A stretch of 64,000 bases of DNA from Emticicia sp. C21. GTDB taxonomy: Bacteria > Bacteroidota > Bacteroidia > Cytophagales > Spirosomataceae. How positions within the stretch are numbered: position 1 is the stretch's first letter; each line of letters opens with the position of its first letter. The notes under the pieces were generated by a model, which saw only the letters and a list, made by a program, of their open reading frames with translations, was not told where the DNA came from and did no database searches. Below, piece by piece: positions 17,487-25,792 of this stretch. The stretch covers positions 1,094,063 to 1,158,062 of the forward strand of contig NZ_QVMT01000001.1 in NCBI RefSeq assembly GCF_003418935.1, given 5' to 3'. The position numbers and the translations under genes were made by a program.

Positions 17487-17572
17487 TATTGCCACAATGT
17501 ACACAAGGTACTCAATGTTACACAATTGTTTTATAGTGTTACATTATGTATCTGTTGTATATTGTGGCAATA
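17487..17572. repeat. 12-bp perfect inverted repeat TATTGCCACAAT / ATTGTGGCAATA
   Basis: Arms 17487-17498 and 17561-17572 are perfect; pairing continues imperfectly inward (ATGTACA against TGTATAT). The 62-bp loop holds TTACAC and GTGTTACAT half-repeats. It lies between lysA and the acyl-CoA dehydrogenase promoter, so it could be an operator pair, an attenuator or a small insertion. Confidence 0.7.
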
Positions 17573-17605
17573 TCTTTTTTCCTATCAAGCATCATATTTT
17601 CAAAA

Positions 17606-17636
17606 TTGTATAGTAGTAATAGATTGTTTACATTTG
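17606..17636 (+). promoter_or_regulatory. Candidate promoter TTG-N20-TACATTTG
   Basis: The -33-like TTG at 17606-17608 and the -7-like TACATTTG at 17629-17636 are 20 bp apart, within the spacing known for Bacteroidota sigma-A promoters. The start codon at 17663 follows after 26 bp. Confidence 0.55.
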
Positions 17637-17662
17637 AGGTATCAACCAATTAGAGTACAGAC

Positions 17663-18874
17663 ATGACCGCTTCTGAACAAACTTTCCATCGCTCAAGCAA
17701 AAAAGACGAATTTGAATCACCTGATTTTTATGATATAGACGATTTGCTGACTGAAGAACATAAGATGATTCGCTCGGCAGTTCGTGATTTTGTGAAGCGG
17801 GAAATCTCTCCTATTATTGAAGATGCGGCGCAACGCTGCACTTTCCCTGAGTTTATTGTAAAGAAGTTTGGAGAACTTGGCGTTTTTGGCCCAACAATTC
17901 CACTGGAATATGGCGGCCAAGGGCTAGACTATATCTCCTACGGATTGATGATGCAGGAGATTGAAAGGGGCGATTCGGGCATGCGTTCAACTGCATCCGT
18001 TCAGGGTTCGTTGGTCATGTTTCCTATCTATAAATATGGTAGTGAAGAGCAAAAAATGAAATTTCTGCCGAAGTTGGGAAGCGGAGAGTTTTTAGGTTGC
18101 TTTGGGTTAACAGAGCCTGACTTTGGTTCGAATCCGAGTGGTATGACCACCAATTTTAAAGAAGACGGTGACCATGTGATTCTGAATGGTTCCAAAATGT
18201 GGATTTCTAATTCACCCAAAGCTGATGTAGCCGTAGTGTGGGCAAAGAATGAACAAGGACGTGTAAAAGGTTTGATAGTGGAGCGTGGAATGGATGGATT
18301 CAGTACGCCCGAAATACATGGTAAATGGTCTTTAAGAGCGAGTATTACAGGTGAGTTAGTTTTTGATAATGTAAGAGTACCTAAAGCAAATATTTTACCC
18401 GATGCTGATGGGCTGAAAGCTCCGATGTCTTGCCTTGATAATGCCCGCTACGGCATTGCCTGGGGAGCTTTGGGAGCTGCGATGGATTGCTACGATTCTG
18501 CCCGAAGATATGCGATGGAACGAATCCAGTTTGATAAACCGATTGGGGCATTTCAGTTGACACAAAAGAAACTGGCAGAAATGCTGACCGAAATCACCAA
18601 GGCCCAACTAGTTTGCTGGCGATTAGGGAATCTGAAAAATCAGGGCAAAGCTACCACGGCACAAATCTCTTTAGCAAAGCGCAACAATGTAGCAATGGCG
18701 CTTGAGATTGCCCGCGAAGCTAGACAAATACATGGTGGTATGGGTATTACAGGCGAATACCCGATTATGCGCCACCAGATGAACCTCGAATCAGTAGTAA
18801 CCTATGAGGGCACGCATGATATTCATTTGTTGATTTTAGGAAATGCTATTACCGGGATTCCGGCGTTTAAATAA
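17663..18874 (+). CDS. Acyl-CoA dehydrogenase, glutaryl-CoA dehydrogenase-like
   Basis: 403 residues with the three-part acyl-CoA dehydrogenase fold. Signatures: RSTASVQGSLVMFPIYKYGSEEQK (glutaryl-CoA-dehydrogenase style), GCFGLTEPDFGSNPSGM, QIHGGMGITGEYPI, and the catalytic base Glu382 in VVTYEGTHDIH. Glutaryl-CoA dehydrogenase oxidatively decarboxylates glutaryl-CoA to crotonyl-CoA in lysine and tryptophan breakdown. The gene follows lysA, but the two have opposite metabolic sense and separate promoters, so co-regulation is not implied. Substrate assignment is by motif resemblance; a related short-chain dehydrogenase is the alternative. Confidence 0.88.
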   Translation: MTASEQTFHRSSKKDEFESPDFYDIDDLLTEEHKMIRSAVRDFVKREISPIIEDAAQRCTFPEFIVKKFGELGVFGPTIPLEYGGQGLDYISYGLMMQEIERGDSGMRSTASVQGSLVMFPIYKYGSEEQKMKFLPKLGSGEFLGCFGLTEPDFGSNPSGMTTNFKEDGDHVILNGSKMWISNSPKADVAVVWAKNEQGRVKGLIVERGMDGFSTPEIHGKWSLRASITGELVFDNVRVPKANILPDADGLKAPMSCLDNARYGIAWGALGAAMDCYDSARRYAMERIQFDKPIGAFQLTQKKLAEMLTEITKAQLVCWRLGNLKNQGKATTAQISLAKRNNVAMALEIAREARQIHGGMGITGEYPIMRHQMNLESVVTYEGTHDIHLLILGNAITGIPAFK

Positions 18875-18878
18875 CCAT

Positions 18879-19006
18879 TTAGTGATTTAGTGATTTAGTG
18901 ATTTAGTGATTTAGTGATTATTAAATTTAAGCACAATATTCGCTTTAAACAATTCTTTAATTCGTAATTTTTAATCACTCATTCACACAATCACTCATTC
19001 ACTAAA
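18879..19006. repeat. 8-bp repeats TTAGTGAT x5 facing inverted TCACTCAT-type repeats
   Basis: Five perfect TTAGTGAT copies (18879-18918) begin four bases after the dehydrogenase stop. At 18975-19006 four opposite-sense units follow (TCACTCAT, TCACACAA, TCACTCAT, TCACTAAA). The two arms could pair into a long imperfect stem with a 56-base loop. Confidence 0.85.
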
Positions 19007-19039
19007 TAAACACTACCACCTCGCTGACGACTAAAATTT

Positions 19040-19807
19040 ATGAAGAAAACTACTTTCTGGCTGTGCCTATTGTGCACTATTCAATTAGCGGCGCAAGACC
19101 GCATTCTTACCCTTAAGCAAGATACTCTCAGAGTAAAAGTAAGCAGTGTCGACAAACAAAAAATTGTTTATTATCTGGAAGCAGATAAAGAGAAAAAATT
19201 GCAGGAAATTCCTGTAACTGACCTTCACAAAATCATCTGGCGGACTGGTCTGGAATATATCATTAATCAGGAAATTGAGGATAAGCATAAAAAACAGTCC
19301 TCTACTAGACCTGAAGTAAAATCAGTTTCAAACATTGAACCTGCTGAACAAAAAACCAAGATAGTTGAAAAAAAGAAAGAGGCTTTGGCAAATACCCCTT
19401 CGGATGAAGCACCTGAAATTACGATGGATAATAATATAGCCTGGATAATCTTTAGAGTGAATGGGAAAAAAGTAAAGCGGCAGAAAGTAGAAAGAATACT
19501 TCGTGGGTATGATTATGAATGTTTTCAGGTATTCAAAAAAGGCAATAATTTATTGGGGAAAGGTCAGATATTTATGGCTGCCTCTACAGTAGTTTTTGCC
19601 TTTTGGCTGGCTTCCTCTCCTACATCCGGAACAGATACTATAGGATTAGCAACTCTATCTGTTGGCTCTTTAAGTAGTTTTTCAATCTGGTATTCAGTCA
19701 GACTGATGGAAGAGGCGATTAAAGAATATGAGTTCAGGCGTACTACCTATACTTTAAATCCATCACTAATACCATCATCTCAATCACATGATATGTTTAT
19801 TCCCTGA
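19040..19807 (+). CDS. Hypothetical secreted/membrane protein, tandem paralogue 1
   Basis: 255 residues with signal peptide (MKKTTFWLCLLCTIQLAAQ). Next comes a beta-rich domain (20-80, ILTLKQDTLRVKVSSVDKQKIVYYLE...DLHKIIWRTGLEYIIN), a pattern common in unassigned Bacteroidota proteins. A Lys/Glu-rich linker follows (85-130), then a basic segment with YDYECFQVFKKGNNLLGKG, and two hydrophobic stretches (about 176-192 and 195-212) that may be membrane spanning. It is a duplicate of the next gene: the first 85 codons and even about 20 bp before the ATG are nearly the same, while the C-terminal hydrophobic part differs. Function unknown. Confidence 0.8.
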   Translation: MKKTTFWLCLLCTIQLAAQDRILTLKQDTLRVKVSSVDKQKIVYYLEADKEKKLQEIPVTDLHKIIWRTGLEYIINQEIEDKHKKQSSTRPEVKSVSNIEPAEQKTKIVEKKKEALANTPSDEAPEITMDNNIAWIIFRVNGKKVKRQKVERILRGYDYECFQVFKKGNNLLGKGQIFMAASTVVFAFWLASSPTSGTDTIGLATLSVGSLSSFSIWYSVRLMEEAIKEYEFRRTTYTLNPSLIPSSQSHDMFIP

Positions 19808-19956
19808 AAATTTACTTATCTCTTACAAACCTCTGTCTTCAGTTTGATATTTAATGTTGACCGATAAGTAACTTTAATGAATATGTATTTCAAAATAATT
19901 ATTCGCTGATTTACAAATCAGCCATTTTTCACTACCTCACTGGCGACTAAAATTTT

Positions 19957-20715
19957 ATGAAGAAAACTACTTTCTGGCTGTGCCTGCTGTGCGCTATTGA
20001 ATTGTCGGCGCAAGACCGAATTCTTACCCTTAAGCAAGATACGCTCAAAGCAAAAATCAACAGTATCGACAAACAAAAAGTTATCTACTATCTCGAAGCA
20101 GATACAGATAAAAAACTACAGGAGATGCCTGTGTCAGACTTGCACAAAATCATCTGGCGGACTGGTCTTGAATACATCATCAATCGGGAGTTTGAAGATA
20201 AGCATAAAAAAACTACCAATAAACAGCCTGAAATAAAGTCGGTTCCAGTTTCTAAGCCTGTTGAAGAAAAATCGCAAACTATTAAGAAGGAGAAAGAGGT
20301 TGTAATTATAGAAGTTCCTGCTGTAAAGGATGCGCCCAAATTAAGAGTAAGAAGATGGATTTTATGGCGTACCTATACTTCAAATGGCATGCGGGTGGGG
20401 CGTAATAGAATGGAGGAAATCATGAGTAGATATGATTATGAAACCTACCAGGATTTTGGTAAAGGAAATGATAAATTTAAACAGGGCCGGAAAATATTCT
20501 ACCTTTCAAAAATCCCTCTTTTTTCGCTTTATATTATACCTATTTATACGCCAATATTGCCTGATTTACTACTTTTAGGAGCAATGACCATGGAAGTAAT
20601 TTCAATAGTAAAAGAAATAAAAGGTGAAAAACTCATGCGGCACGCAGTACTGGCTTATGAAGAAAAGAGATTAGCCAATAAATTAAACCCAAAGTTTGTG
20701 AAAACTAAATTTTAG
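19957..20715 (+). CDS. Hypothetical secreted/membrane protein, tandem paralogue 2
   Basis: 252 residues, same build as the previous gene: signal peptide ending LSAQ, the DRILTLKQDTL domain, charged linker, then YDYETYQDFGKGNDKFKQG and a hydrophobic hairpin (about 180-215). The N-terminal third is almost identical to paralogue 1, but the linker and membrane part have diverged. The upstream bases GCGACTAAAATTTTATGAAGAAA match those of paralogue 1, so the duplication included the leader. It ends 3 bp from the stop of the convergent DUF4230 gene, leaving no room for a separate terminator. Confidence 0.8.
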   Translation: MKKTTFWLCLLCAIELSAQDRILTLKQDTLKAKINSIDKQKVIYYLEADTDKKLQEMPVSDLHKIIWRTGLEYIINREFEDKHKKTTNKQPEIKSVPVSKPVEEKSQTIKKEKEVVIIEVPAVKDAPKLRVRRWILWRTYTSNGMRVGRNRMEEIMSRYDYETYQDFGKGNDKFKQGRKIFYLSKIPLFSLYIIPIYTPILPDLLLLGAMTMEVISIVKEIKGEKLMRHAVLAYEEKRLANKLNPKFVKTKF

Positions 20716-20718
20716 AGA

Positions 20719-21372
20719 TTATTCTGCATTATTGATCTCCTGAAATTCAGTGAATTCAGACAATTCTTTTTTATTGTTGGTTTTTAGTTGTTTGTAGTCT
20801 ATTTCCCAATTAACTGACGCAGCTAACTGGTTCATCATCAAGCCTACCTGTCGGTTGGCTACTTTAGGCAAATCGCTCTCCAGGGCTTTTTCCTGCATTA
20901 GTTTTTTGGCTTCATTCAGAATATTGGTATAATCTTCATGACTGAATTTATTCAACCAGCCCTGGTCTATGTCATAGAACTTATAATCTGTATCAATTGA
21001 TAGCACTTCTGCTTGTGGAAAATCTTCTATTATCAGTTTTCGTGTCGTTTCATCTCTCATCACTTTCATTTTTCCAAAATCAAATCCAACCGAAACTTTT
21101 GCCCTCGAAACCACCAAAGCTTTCTTATTAATCTGAAATAAGCCCCAGAAGTCTTTTTTACTATTATGGTCGTAGATTTCAGTGAAATAACCCTCTGCCA
21201 CTACCACCTTAAACACTTTCTCTATACGTTCGAGCAGTAAAGTAGATTCACGGCGTAGTTGCTCACGGTTATCACGTATTTTCTTGCCATAAATCCAATT
21301 AAAAACCTGCCAGGCGGCTATTCCGCCTACACCCAAAGCTGAAATAAAAAACAGAAAGTCCATGTTTTGCAA
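20719..21372 (-). CDS. DUF4230 membrane-anchored protein
   Basis: 217 residues with an N-terminal transmembrane segment (about 5-25, FLFFISALGVGGIAAWQVFNWIYG). The DUF4230 body follows: ESTLLLERIEKVFKVVVAEGYFTEIYDH, KKALVVSRAKVSVGFDFGKMKV, and FPQAEVLSIDTDYKFYDIDQGWLNKFSHEDYTNIL. The body probably faces the periplasm. No function is established for the family. The gene converges tightly on paralogue 2. Confidence 0.83.
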   Translation of the reverse strand: MQNMDFLFFISALGVGGIAAWQVFNWIYGKKIRDNREQLRRESTLLLERIEKVFKVVVAEGYFTEIYDHNSKKDFWGLFQINKKALVVSRAKVSVGFDFGKMKVMRDETTRKLIIEDFPQAEVLSIDTDYKFYDIDQGWLNKFSHEDYTNILNEAKKLMQEKALESDLPKVANRQVGLMMNQLAASVNWEIDYKQLKTNNKKELSEFTEFQEINNAE

Positions 21373-21484
21373 AGTGTTCGGTTTTTATTGAGACGTAAAA
21401 ATTGAAAGATGTTTCTTAATCAAATATAGAAAATTTACGCTAATTGGTGCTCTTTATATTCTTTTGTTTTGCTTAGTCCACTGA

Positions 21485-21612
21485 TGTTACTTTTTGGGCT
21501 GCAAAAAAAGCATCTCAGTTCCAGAGTTTCAAACTTGCTATTCCTTAAATTATTTTATCTTTTCATAGTCCCGGGTTGTTACTTTTTTGGGCTGCAAAAA
21601 AGTAACAACCCG
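21485..21612. repeat. Perfect 18-bp-stem hairpin plus a decayed copy
   Basis: 21572-21589 and 21595-21612 are perfect reverse complements (CGGGTTGTTACTTTTTTG and its complement) around loop GGCTG. About 90 bp earlier, 21485-21510 repeats the core GTTACTTTTTGGGCTGCAAA, but its right arm no longer pairs. Apart from this the 344-bp gap 21373-21716 holds only a candidate promoter for miaA. Confidence 0.85.
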
Positions 21613-21682
21613 AGACGATGAAAACAAAATAACATAAGGCATATTAGAGTATATGCTAATCTGAAGAATAGATAATTTTCAA

Positions 21683-21690
21683 TACTTTTG
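21683..21690 (+). promoter_or_regulatory. Candidate -7 element TACTTTTG before miaA
   Basis: Matches TAnnTTTG and lies 26 bp upstream of the TTG start codon, the same spacing as other candidate promoters in this window. No clear -33 TTG is seen. Confidence 0.42.
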
Positions 21691-21716
21691 TAACGAAAAA
21701 GTTATTTTAAACAAAC

Positions 21717-22634
21717 TTGAAACAAACACCAGATAAATATTTAATACTATTAGTTGGCCCGACGGCTGTTGGCAAAACCGACTTATCTATCAGATTGGCT
21801 CATAATTTAGATACTGAAATTATATCGGCTGATTCAAGACAGTTTTATAAAGAATTAAGTATTGGAACAGCCAAACCTACTATACAAGAAATGGATGGCG
21901 TTACCCATCATTTTATTGATTCGCATAGCATTGACTCGTATTACAGTGCGGGAGATTTTGAAAGAGATGTTATCAGGCTATTGGAAGAGGATCTATTCAA
22001 GCGAAAAGATGTGGTGATTATGACGGGAGGTTCCGGCTTGTTTGTGAAAGCCATTACGGATGGCTTAGATGATATGCCCGAAGCACCCCTGGCTTTGCGA
22101 GAAAACCTGATGCAAAGACTCGAAACCGAAGGTGTAACAGTACTAGCGGAAGAACTCAAACAATTAGACCCTGAGTATGCCGCTACTGCTGATTTGCAAA
22201 ACTCCCAAAGAGTGGTAAGGGCCTTAGAAGTATGTTTAAGCACAGGAAGGCCATTCTCTCAATTTCATAAAAAATCCAAAATCGAGCGGAATTTCGATTT
22301 CATTAAAGTTGGCATAGAACGTCCACGGGAAGAACTATACGACCGGATTAACCGCCGGATGGATATAATGTTGAACAATGGTTTGATGGAGGAAGTAAAA
22401 GGGTTAACGAGTTACAGAAACCATAATGCCTTACAGACTGTGGGCTACAAAGAAGTCTTTGATTTTCTGGATGGCGCTTATGATTACCCCACGATGGTAG
22501 AATTATTGAAGCGCAATTCGAGGAGGTATGCCAAAAGACAAATGACCTGGTTTAAAAATCAGGATGATTTTCGATGGTTTAATGCGGAAGATTTTGAGGG
22601 GGTTTATGAATATATACAATCAGGGATTAATTAA
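21717..22634 (+). CDS. miaA: tRNA dimethylallyltransferase
   Basis: 305-residue enzyme that adds a dimethylallyl group to N6 of A37 in tRNAs reading UNN codons. Seen: P-loop GPTAVGKT (14-21), the ISADSRQFYKELSIGTAKPT segment (35-54), THHFIDS and the GGSGLFVKAITDGLDDMP region. The gene appears to start with TTG: an in-frame stop lies three codons upstream and the first downstream ATG would remove the P-loop. Length is normal for the family. It is a single gene with its own promoter. Confidence 0.95.
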   Translation: MKQTPDKYLILLVGPTAVGKTDLSIRLAHNLDTEIISADSRQFYKELSIGTAKPTIQEMDGVTHHFIDSHSIDSYYSAGDFERDVIRLLEEDLFKRKDVVIMTGGSGLFVKAITDGLDDMPEAPLALRENLMQRLETEGVTVLAEELKQLDPEYAATADLQNSQRVVRALEVCLSTGRPFSQFHKKSKIERNFDFIKVGIERPREELYDRINRRMDIMLNNGLMEEVKGLTSYRNHNALQTVGYKEVFDFLDGAYDYPTMVELLKRNSRRYAKRQMTWFKNQDDFRWFNAEDFEGVYEYIQSGIN

Positions 22635-22664
22635 AATGATTCGTGGCGATAAACAGCCCTGAAA

Positions 22665-23165
22665 TCATAATTCAAGCCGATAAAGCCAGTACTTTTTCCC
22701 AAGTCTGGATGGCAGTTCTCTAACCTGATTGAAGCCCATGTCTTCATACAAATGGCGGGCTGCATCCATAAATTCGGACGTATGCAAAGCAATGGTTTTC
22801 TCACCTGTGGTTCTGGCATGATCAATGCATACTTCAATCAAGCGTCTACCCAGACCTTTTCCGGCATAGGCTGCATTAACCCCAACCATTCTCAGATAAG
22901 ACCAGTCTTCCTGAAAAATGTCAGTTGGATTGCCTCTGGAAAAAAGAAAGGCCATTCCAATAACCTCATTGGCATGCTCACATACAAAACACGTTGATTG
23001 GTTGAGCAATTCAGGATAAGTATTTTCACCAGTCAGGTAATTTTTCAGTTTTTCCCAATTATCCTCAGTTAACTGGTCTTTAAAATTCCCAAAAGAGTTG
23101 AGTCCGATTAGTTTAAGTTTTTCAATGTCGTCTATTGTAGCCTTTCGGAAGATGTATCCTTGCAT
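22665..23165 (-). CDS. GNAT-family N-acetyltransferase
   Basis: 166 residues with the GNAT fold: strand 4 and the acetyl-CoA loop VGVNAAYAGKGLGRRLIEVC (motif A, around residues 93-112), followed by ALHTSEFMDAARHLYEDMGFNQV (motif B), which ends with the usual YxxxGF pattern. It would transfer an acetyl group from acetyl-CoA to an unknown amine. The gene is convergent with miaA (30 bp) and probably forms a minus-strand pair with the DJ-1/PfpI gene, 57 bp away. Confidence 0.88.
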   Translation of the reverse strand: MQGYIFRKATIDDIEKLKLIGLNSFGNFKDQLTEDNWEKLKNYLTGENTYPELLNQSTCFVCEHANEVIGMAFLFSRGNPTDIFQEDWSYLRMVGVNAAYAGKGLGRRLIEVCIDHARTTGEKTIALHTSEFMDAARHLYEDMGFNQVRELPSRLGKKYWLYRLEL

Positions 23166-23222
23166 TAGAATTAGTTGCTGGTTTTTAATGTAATTTCTGT
23201 ATTTAGTAGCAAATATAAAGCT

Positions 23223-23834
23223 TTAAATCCTCCAATAATCATACTGAATGTACTTGGCTGTTTCATTAGACACTTCTCTCCCCAACAATTTAGACAATAT
23301 ATACAAAGACATATCAATCCCGGCCGAAACACCTGCTGAGAGGATAATCCGTCCATTATCAACCCAGCGTTCTTCGGGAAATAGGGTTGTGTTTGGTGCT
23401 ACTTCGCGCATTTGCTCTACTGCTTTAAAATGCGTAGTGGCAGATAAGCCTTCTAACAATCCTGCTTTGGCCAGCACTAGCGACCCTGTACACACAGAGA
23501 GTAGTAACTCCACTTTTTCGTTCATGGCTTTTACCCAATCAAGTAATTTCTGGTTATGCATTTCTCTTCTGGTGCCAAAGGGTGTGCCATCAGGTTTGTG
23601 CCCTCCCCCACCCGGAATCAGTAATATATCGGGTGTCGGGCAATTATCGAAAGTATACGTAGCTTCAATAATCAGATTATTACGGGCGGCAATTTTTGGC
23701 TTTTCAGCCACTGTAAACACATTGAAATATCCTGCTTGTCCGCCTTGTTTTCCGGCTACACCAAAGATTTCAAATGGCCCGGCAAAGTCGAGCACTTCAA
23801 CGTCATCAAAAATAAAAATACCTACTGATTTCAT
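23223..23834 (-). CDS. DJ-1/PfpI-superfamily protein (isonitrile hydratase-like)
   Basis: 203 residues with the DJ-1/PfpI fold: KSVGIFIFDDVEVLDFAGPFEIF at the N-terminus and the nucleophile elbow SVCTGSLVLAKAGLLEG, whose Cys lies near residue 115, followed by ATTHFKAVEQM. The VCTGSLVL...ATTHF pattern resembles isonitrile (cyclohexyl isocyanide) hydratase and the N-terminal domain of GlxA-type AraC regulators. No DNA-binding domain follows, so an enzymatic role is more likely. The real substrate is unknown. It shares a 125-bp divergent promoter region with cmk. Confidence 0.85.
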   Translation of the reverse strand: MKSVGIFIFDDVEVLDFAGPFEIFGVAGKQGGQAGYFNVFTVAEKPKIAARNNLIIEATYTFDNCPTPDILLIPGGGGHKPDGTPFGTRREMHNQKLLDWVKAMNEKVELLLSVCTGSLVLAKAGLLEGLSATTHFKAVEQMREVAPNTTLFPEERWVDNGRIILSAGVSAGIDMSLYILSKLLGREVSNETAKYIQYDYWRI

Positions 23835-23959
23835 AAACTAAGAATTAAGGGCCTGATTTTTTGAATAATTCAAAGATTCAAATGAAAAATCTTCAAAACT
23901 CTCTACCCGAATTGTTACTCTCGCAAATTAGATTTTTCTTTGTAAAAAAATCCCATTGA

Positions 23960-24661
23960 ATGCAGAAAATTACTATTGCCGTTGATGGCTATTCGAGTTG
24001 TGGTAAAAGTACAACAGCCAAAAGAGTGGCAAAGAAATTAGGCTACAGTTATATCGATACAGGTGCCATGTACCGCTCGGTAACACTCTATTTTCTTGAA
24101 CACCATGTAACACTCACCAACGAAAAAGAAGTAGAAAAAGCCCTCGAAAACATTCATATTGAGTTTCGCCGTAATCCGGGTGATGGTAGAAATGAAACCT
24201 GCTTAAATGGCTTGAATGTAGAAGACGAAATCAGAAAATTATATATTGCCAATCAGGTAAGCGAAGTAAGCGCTATTGCTGCCGTACGGCATGCGATGGT
24301 AGCGCAACAACGCCGGATGGGCAGAAAGAAAGGAGTTGTGATGGATGGCCGGGACATCGGAACGGTAGTGTTCCCGGATGCTGAATTGAAGATTTTCATG
24401 ACTGCCGACCCCATCATCCGGGCGAATCGCCGACAAATAGAATTAGCCGAAAGAGGTGATTTAGTAGACCTGGAAGAGATTATTGAAAACATCAGAAAAA
24501 GAGATTTAATAGATACTACCCGCAAGGAAAGTCCACTAAGAAAAGCGGATGATGCCATTGAGGTAGATACATCCTACATGACTCTTGATGAACAGGTAGA
24601 TGTGGTTTGTCTTCTGGCCGATGAGGCGTTTAGCAGGAAGTTGCAAAAAAGCGGTCAGTGA
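23960..24661 (+). CDS. cmk: Cytidylate kinase
   Basis: 233-residue kinase that phosphorylates CMP and dCMP with ATP. Seen: P-loop GYSSCGKST (10-18), YIDTGAMYRSVTLY (about 31-44), the VMDGRDIGTVVFPDAELKIFMTADP segment around 134-158, and the LID-like region RRQIELAERGD. Length is typical. Its stop overlaps a possible GTG start of the following FAD oxidoreductase gene, so the two are likely co-transcribed. Confidence 0.96.
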   Translation: MQKITIAVDGYSSCGKSTTAKRVAKKLGYSYIDTGAMYRSVTLYFLEHHVTLTNEKEVEKALENIHIEFRRNPGDGRNETCLNGLNVEDEIRKLYIANQVSEVSAIAAVRHAMVAQQRRMGRKKGVVMDGRDIGTVVFPDAELKIFMTADPIIRANRRQIELAERGDLVDLEEIIENIRKRDLIDTTRKESPLRKADDAIEVDTSYMTLDEQVDVVCLLADEAFSRKLQKSGQ

Positions 24662-24666
24662 GGAGT

Positions 24667-25725
24667 ATGAGACAGTTTGATTATATCATCGTAGGTCAAG
24701 GCATTGCAGGGTCTTTACTGGGCTATCAACTATTGAAAGCCGACAGGCGTGTATTGATACTGAATGATGAATCTATTCCTACTTCTTCGGCCGTTGCCGG
24801 AGGGATTTTTAACCCTATTACCGGAAAAAATCTGGATAAAACCTGGCTGGCGGATACTATTTTTCCTTATTTCAAGGATTTTTATCTTTCTCTCGAAAAA
24901 GAAACCTATAGCCGGTTCTACCACGAAACCAATCTCTTCCGTCCTTATGCTAATGAGCAACAACGCAGGCATTTTCTGCAATTGACCGATGAATATGATT
25001 TGGATCAATATATTTCTCTCGTAAAGCCTAACATCTATACCGAGGTTGAAAATCCTCTAGGAGGACTTTACACTTCCTCTGCCGGATGGGTAGATGTACC
25101 TTTGATGCTTGAGGGGCTGAAACAATTGTTCATACAATCGGGTGCATATCAGGCTGAGAAATTTGATTATCAGGCATTAGAAATTTCAGAGGAACAGATT
25201 TCCTATAAAAACTTTCAGGCGCCAAAAATTATTTTCTGCGAGGGATATTATGCTTCGCAAAACCCCTACTTCAAGTGGTTGCCGTTTAATCCTGCCAAGG
25301 GTGAAACATTGATTGCCAGCATGGCAGACTATTCCATCAAAGAAATCGTCAATCAGGGCTCATGGATTATTCCTCTGGGAAATCAGCAATATAGATTCGG
25401 TTCCACTTATGTCTGGAATCAGTTGAACTGGCACACTACTCCTGAAGGTGAAGAAGCCATTACCGGTAAAATCGACAAATTCCTTAAAACTTCTTATCAA
25501 ATTATTGGCCAACAGGCGGGTATCCGACCAACTACAAAAGACCGCCGCCCATTCCTGGGCAACCATCCTGTACATTCCAACGTCTATGTATTCAACGGAT
25601 TAGGCACAAAGGGTGTATCGCTGGCTCCCTACTTTGCGGAGCAAATGTTAAATCTTTTAGAAAAAAATAAAGATTTAATACCAGATTCTAACATTCAGCG
25701 TTTTTATTCGTTATATTCGTTATAA
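24667..25725 (+). CDS. FAD-dependent oxidoreductase (DAO family)
   Basis: 352 residues from the ATG at 24667; an alternative GTG lies three codons upstream and overlaps the cmk stop. The FAD dinucleotide-binding motif is VGQGIAGSLLG (9-19). The middle has SSAGWVDVPLMLEGL, and the C-terminus IIGQQAGIRPTTKDRRPFLGNHPVHSNVYVFNGLGTKGVSLAPYFAEQ, the usual DAO-family FAD closure (glycine/D-amino-acid oxidase type). It probably oxidises an amino acid or amine; no substrate-specific motif is recognised. Just downstream (25740-25792) there is no clear terminator. Confidence 0.88.
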   Translation: MRQFDYIIVGQGIAGSLLGYQLLKADRRVLILNDESIPTSSAVAGGIFNPITGKNLDKTWLADTIFPYFKDFYLSLEKETYSRFYHETNLFRPYANEQQRRHFLQLTDEYDLDQYISLVKPNIYTEVENPLGGLYTSSAGWVDVPLMLEGLKQLFIQSGAYQAEKFDYQALEISEEQISYKNFQAPKIIFCEGYYASQNPYFKWLPFNPAKGETLIASMADYSIKEIVNQGSWIIPLGNQQYRFGSTYVWNQLNWHTTPEGEEAITGKIDKFLKTSYQIIGQQAGIRPTTKDRRPFLGNHPVHSNVYVFNGLGTKGVSLAPYFAEQMLNLLEKNKDLIPDSNIQRFYSLYSL

Positions 25726-25792
25726 GAAACCCCTTAATCCAGGATATTTAGTTGAGAGACCCGAACGAAGGAGCGGGATTATACAGAGAGCT

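Noticed and set aside
23248-23841. 197-codon ORF on the plus strand
   Set aside because: Antisense to the DJ-1/PfpI gene, whose nucleophile elbow and fold motifs are intact; the plus-strand product is Ser/Pro-rich shadow sequence.
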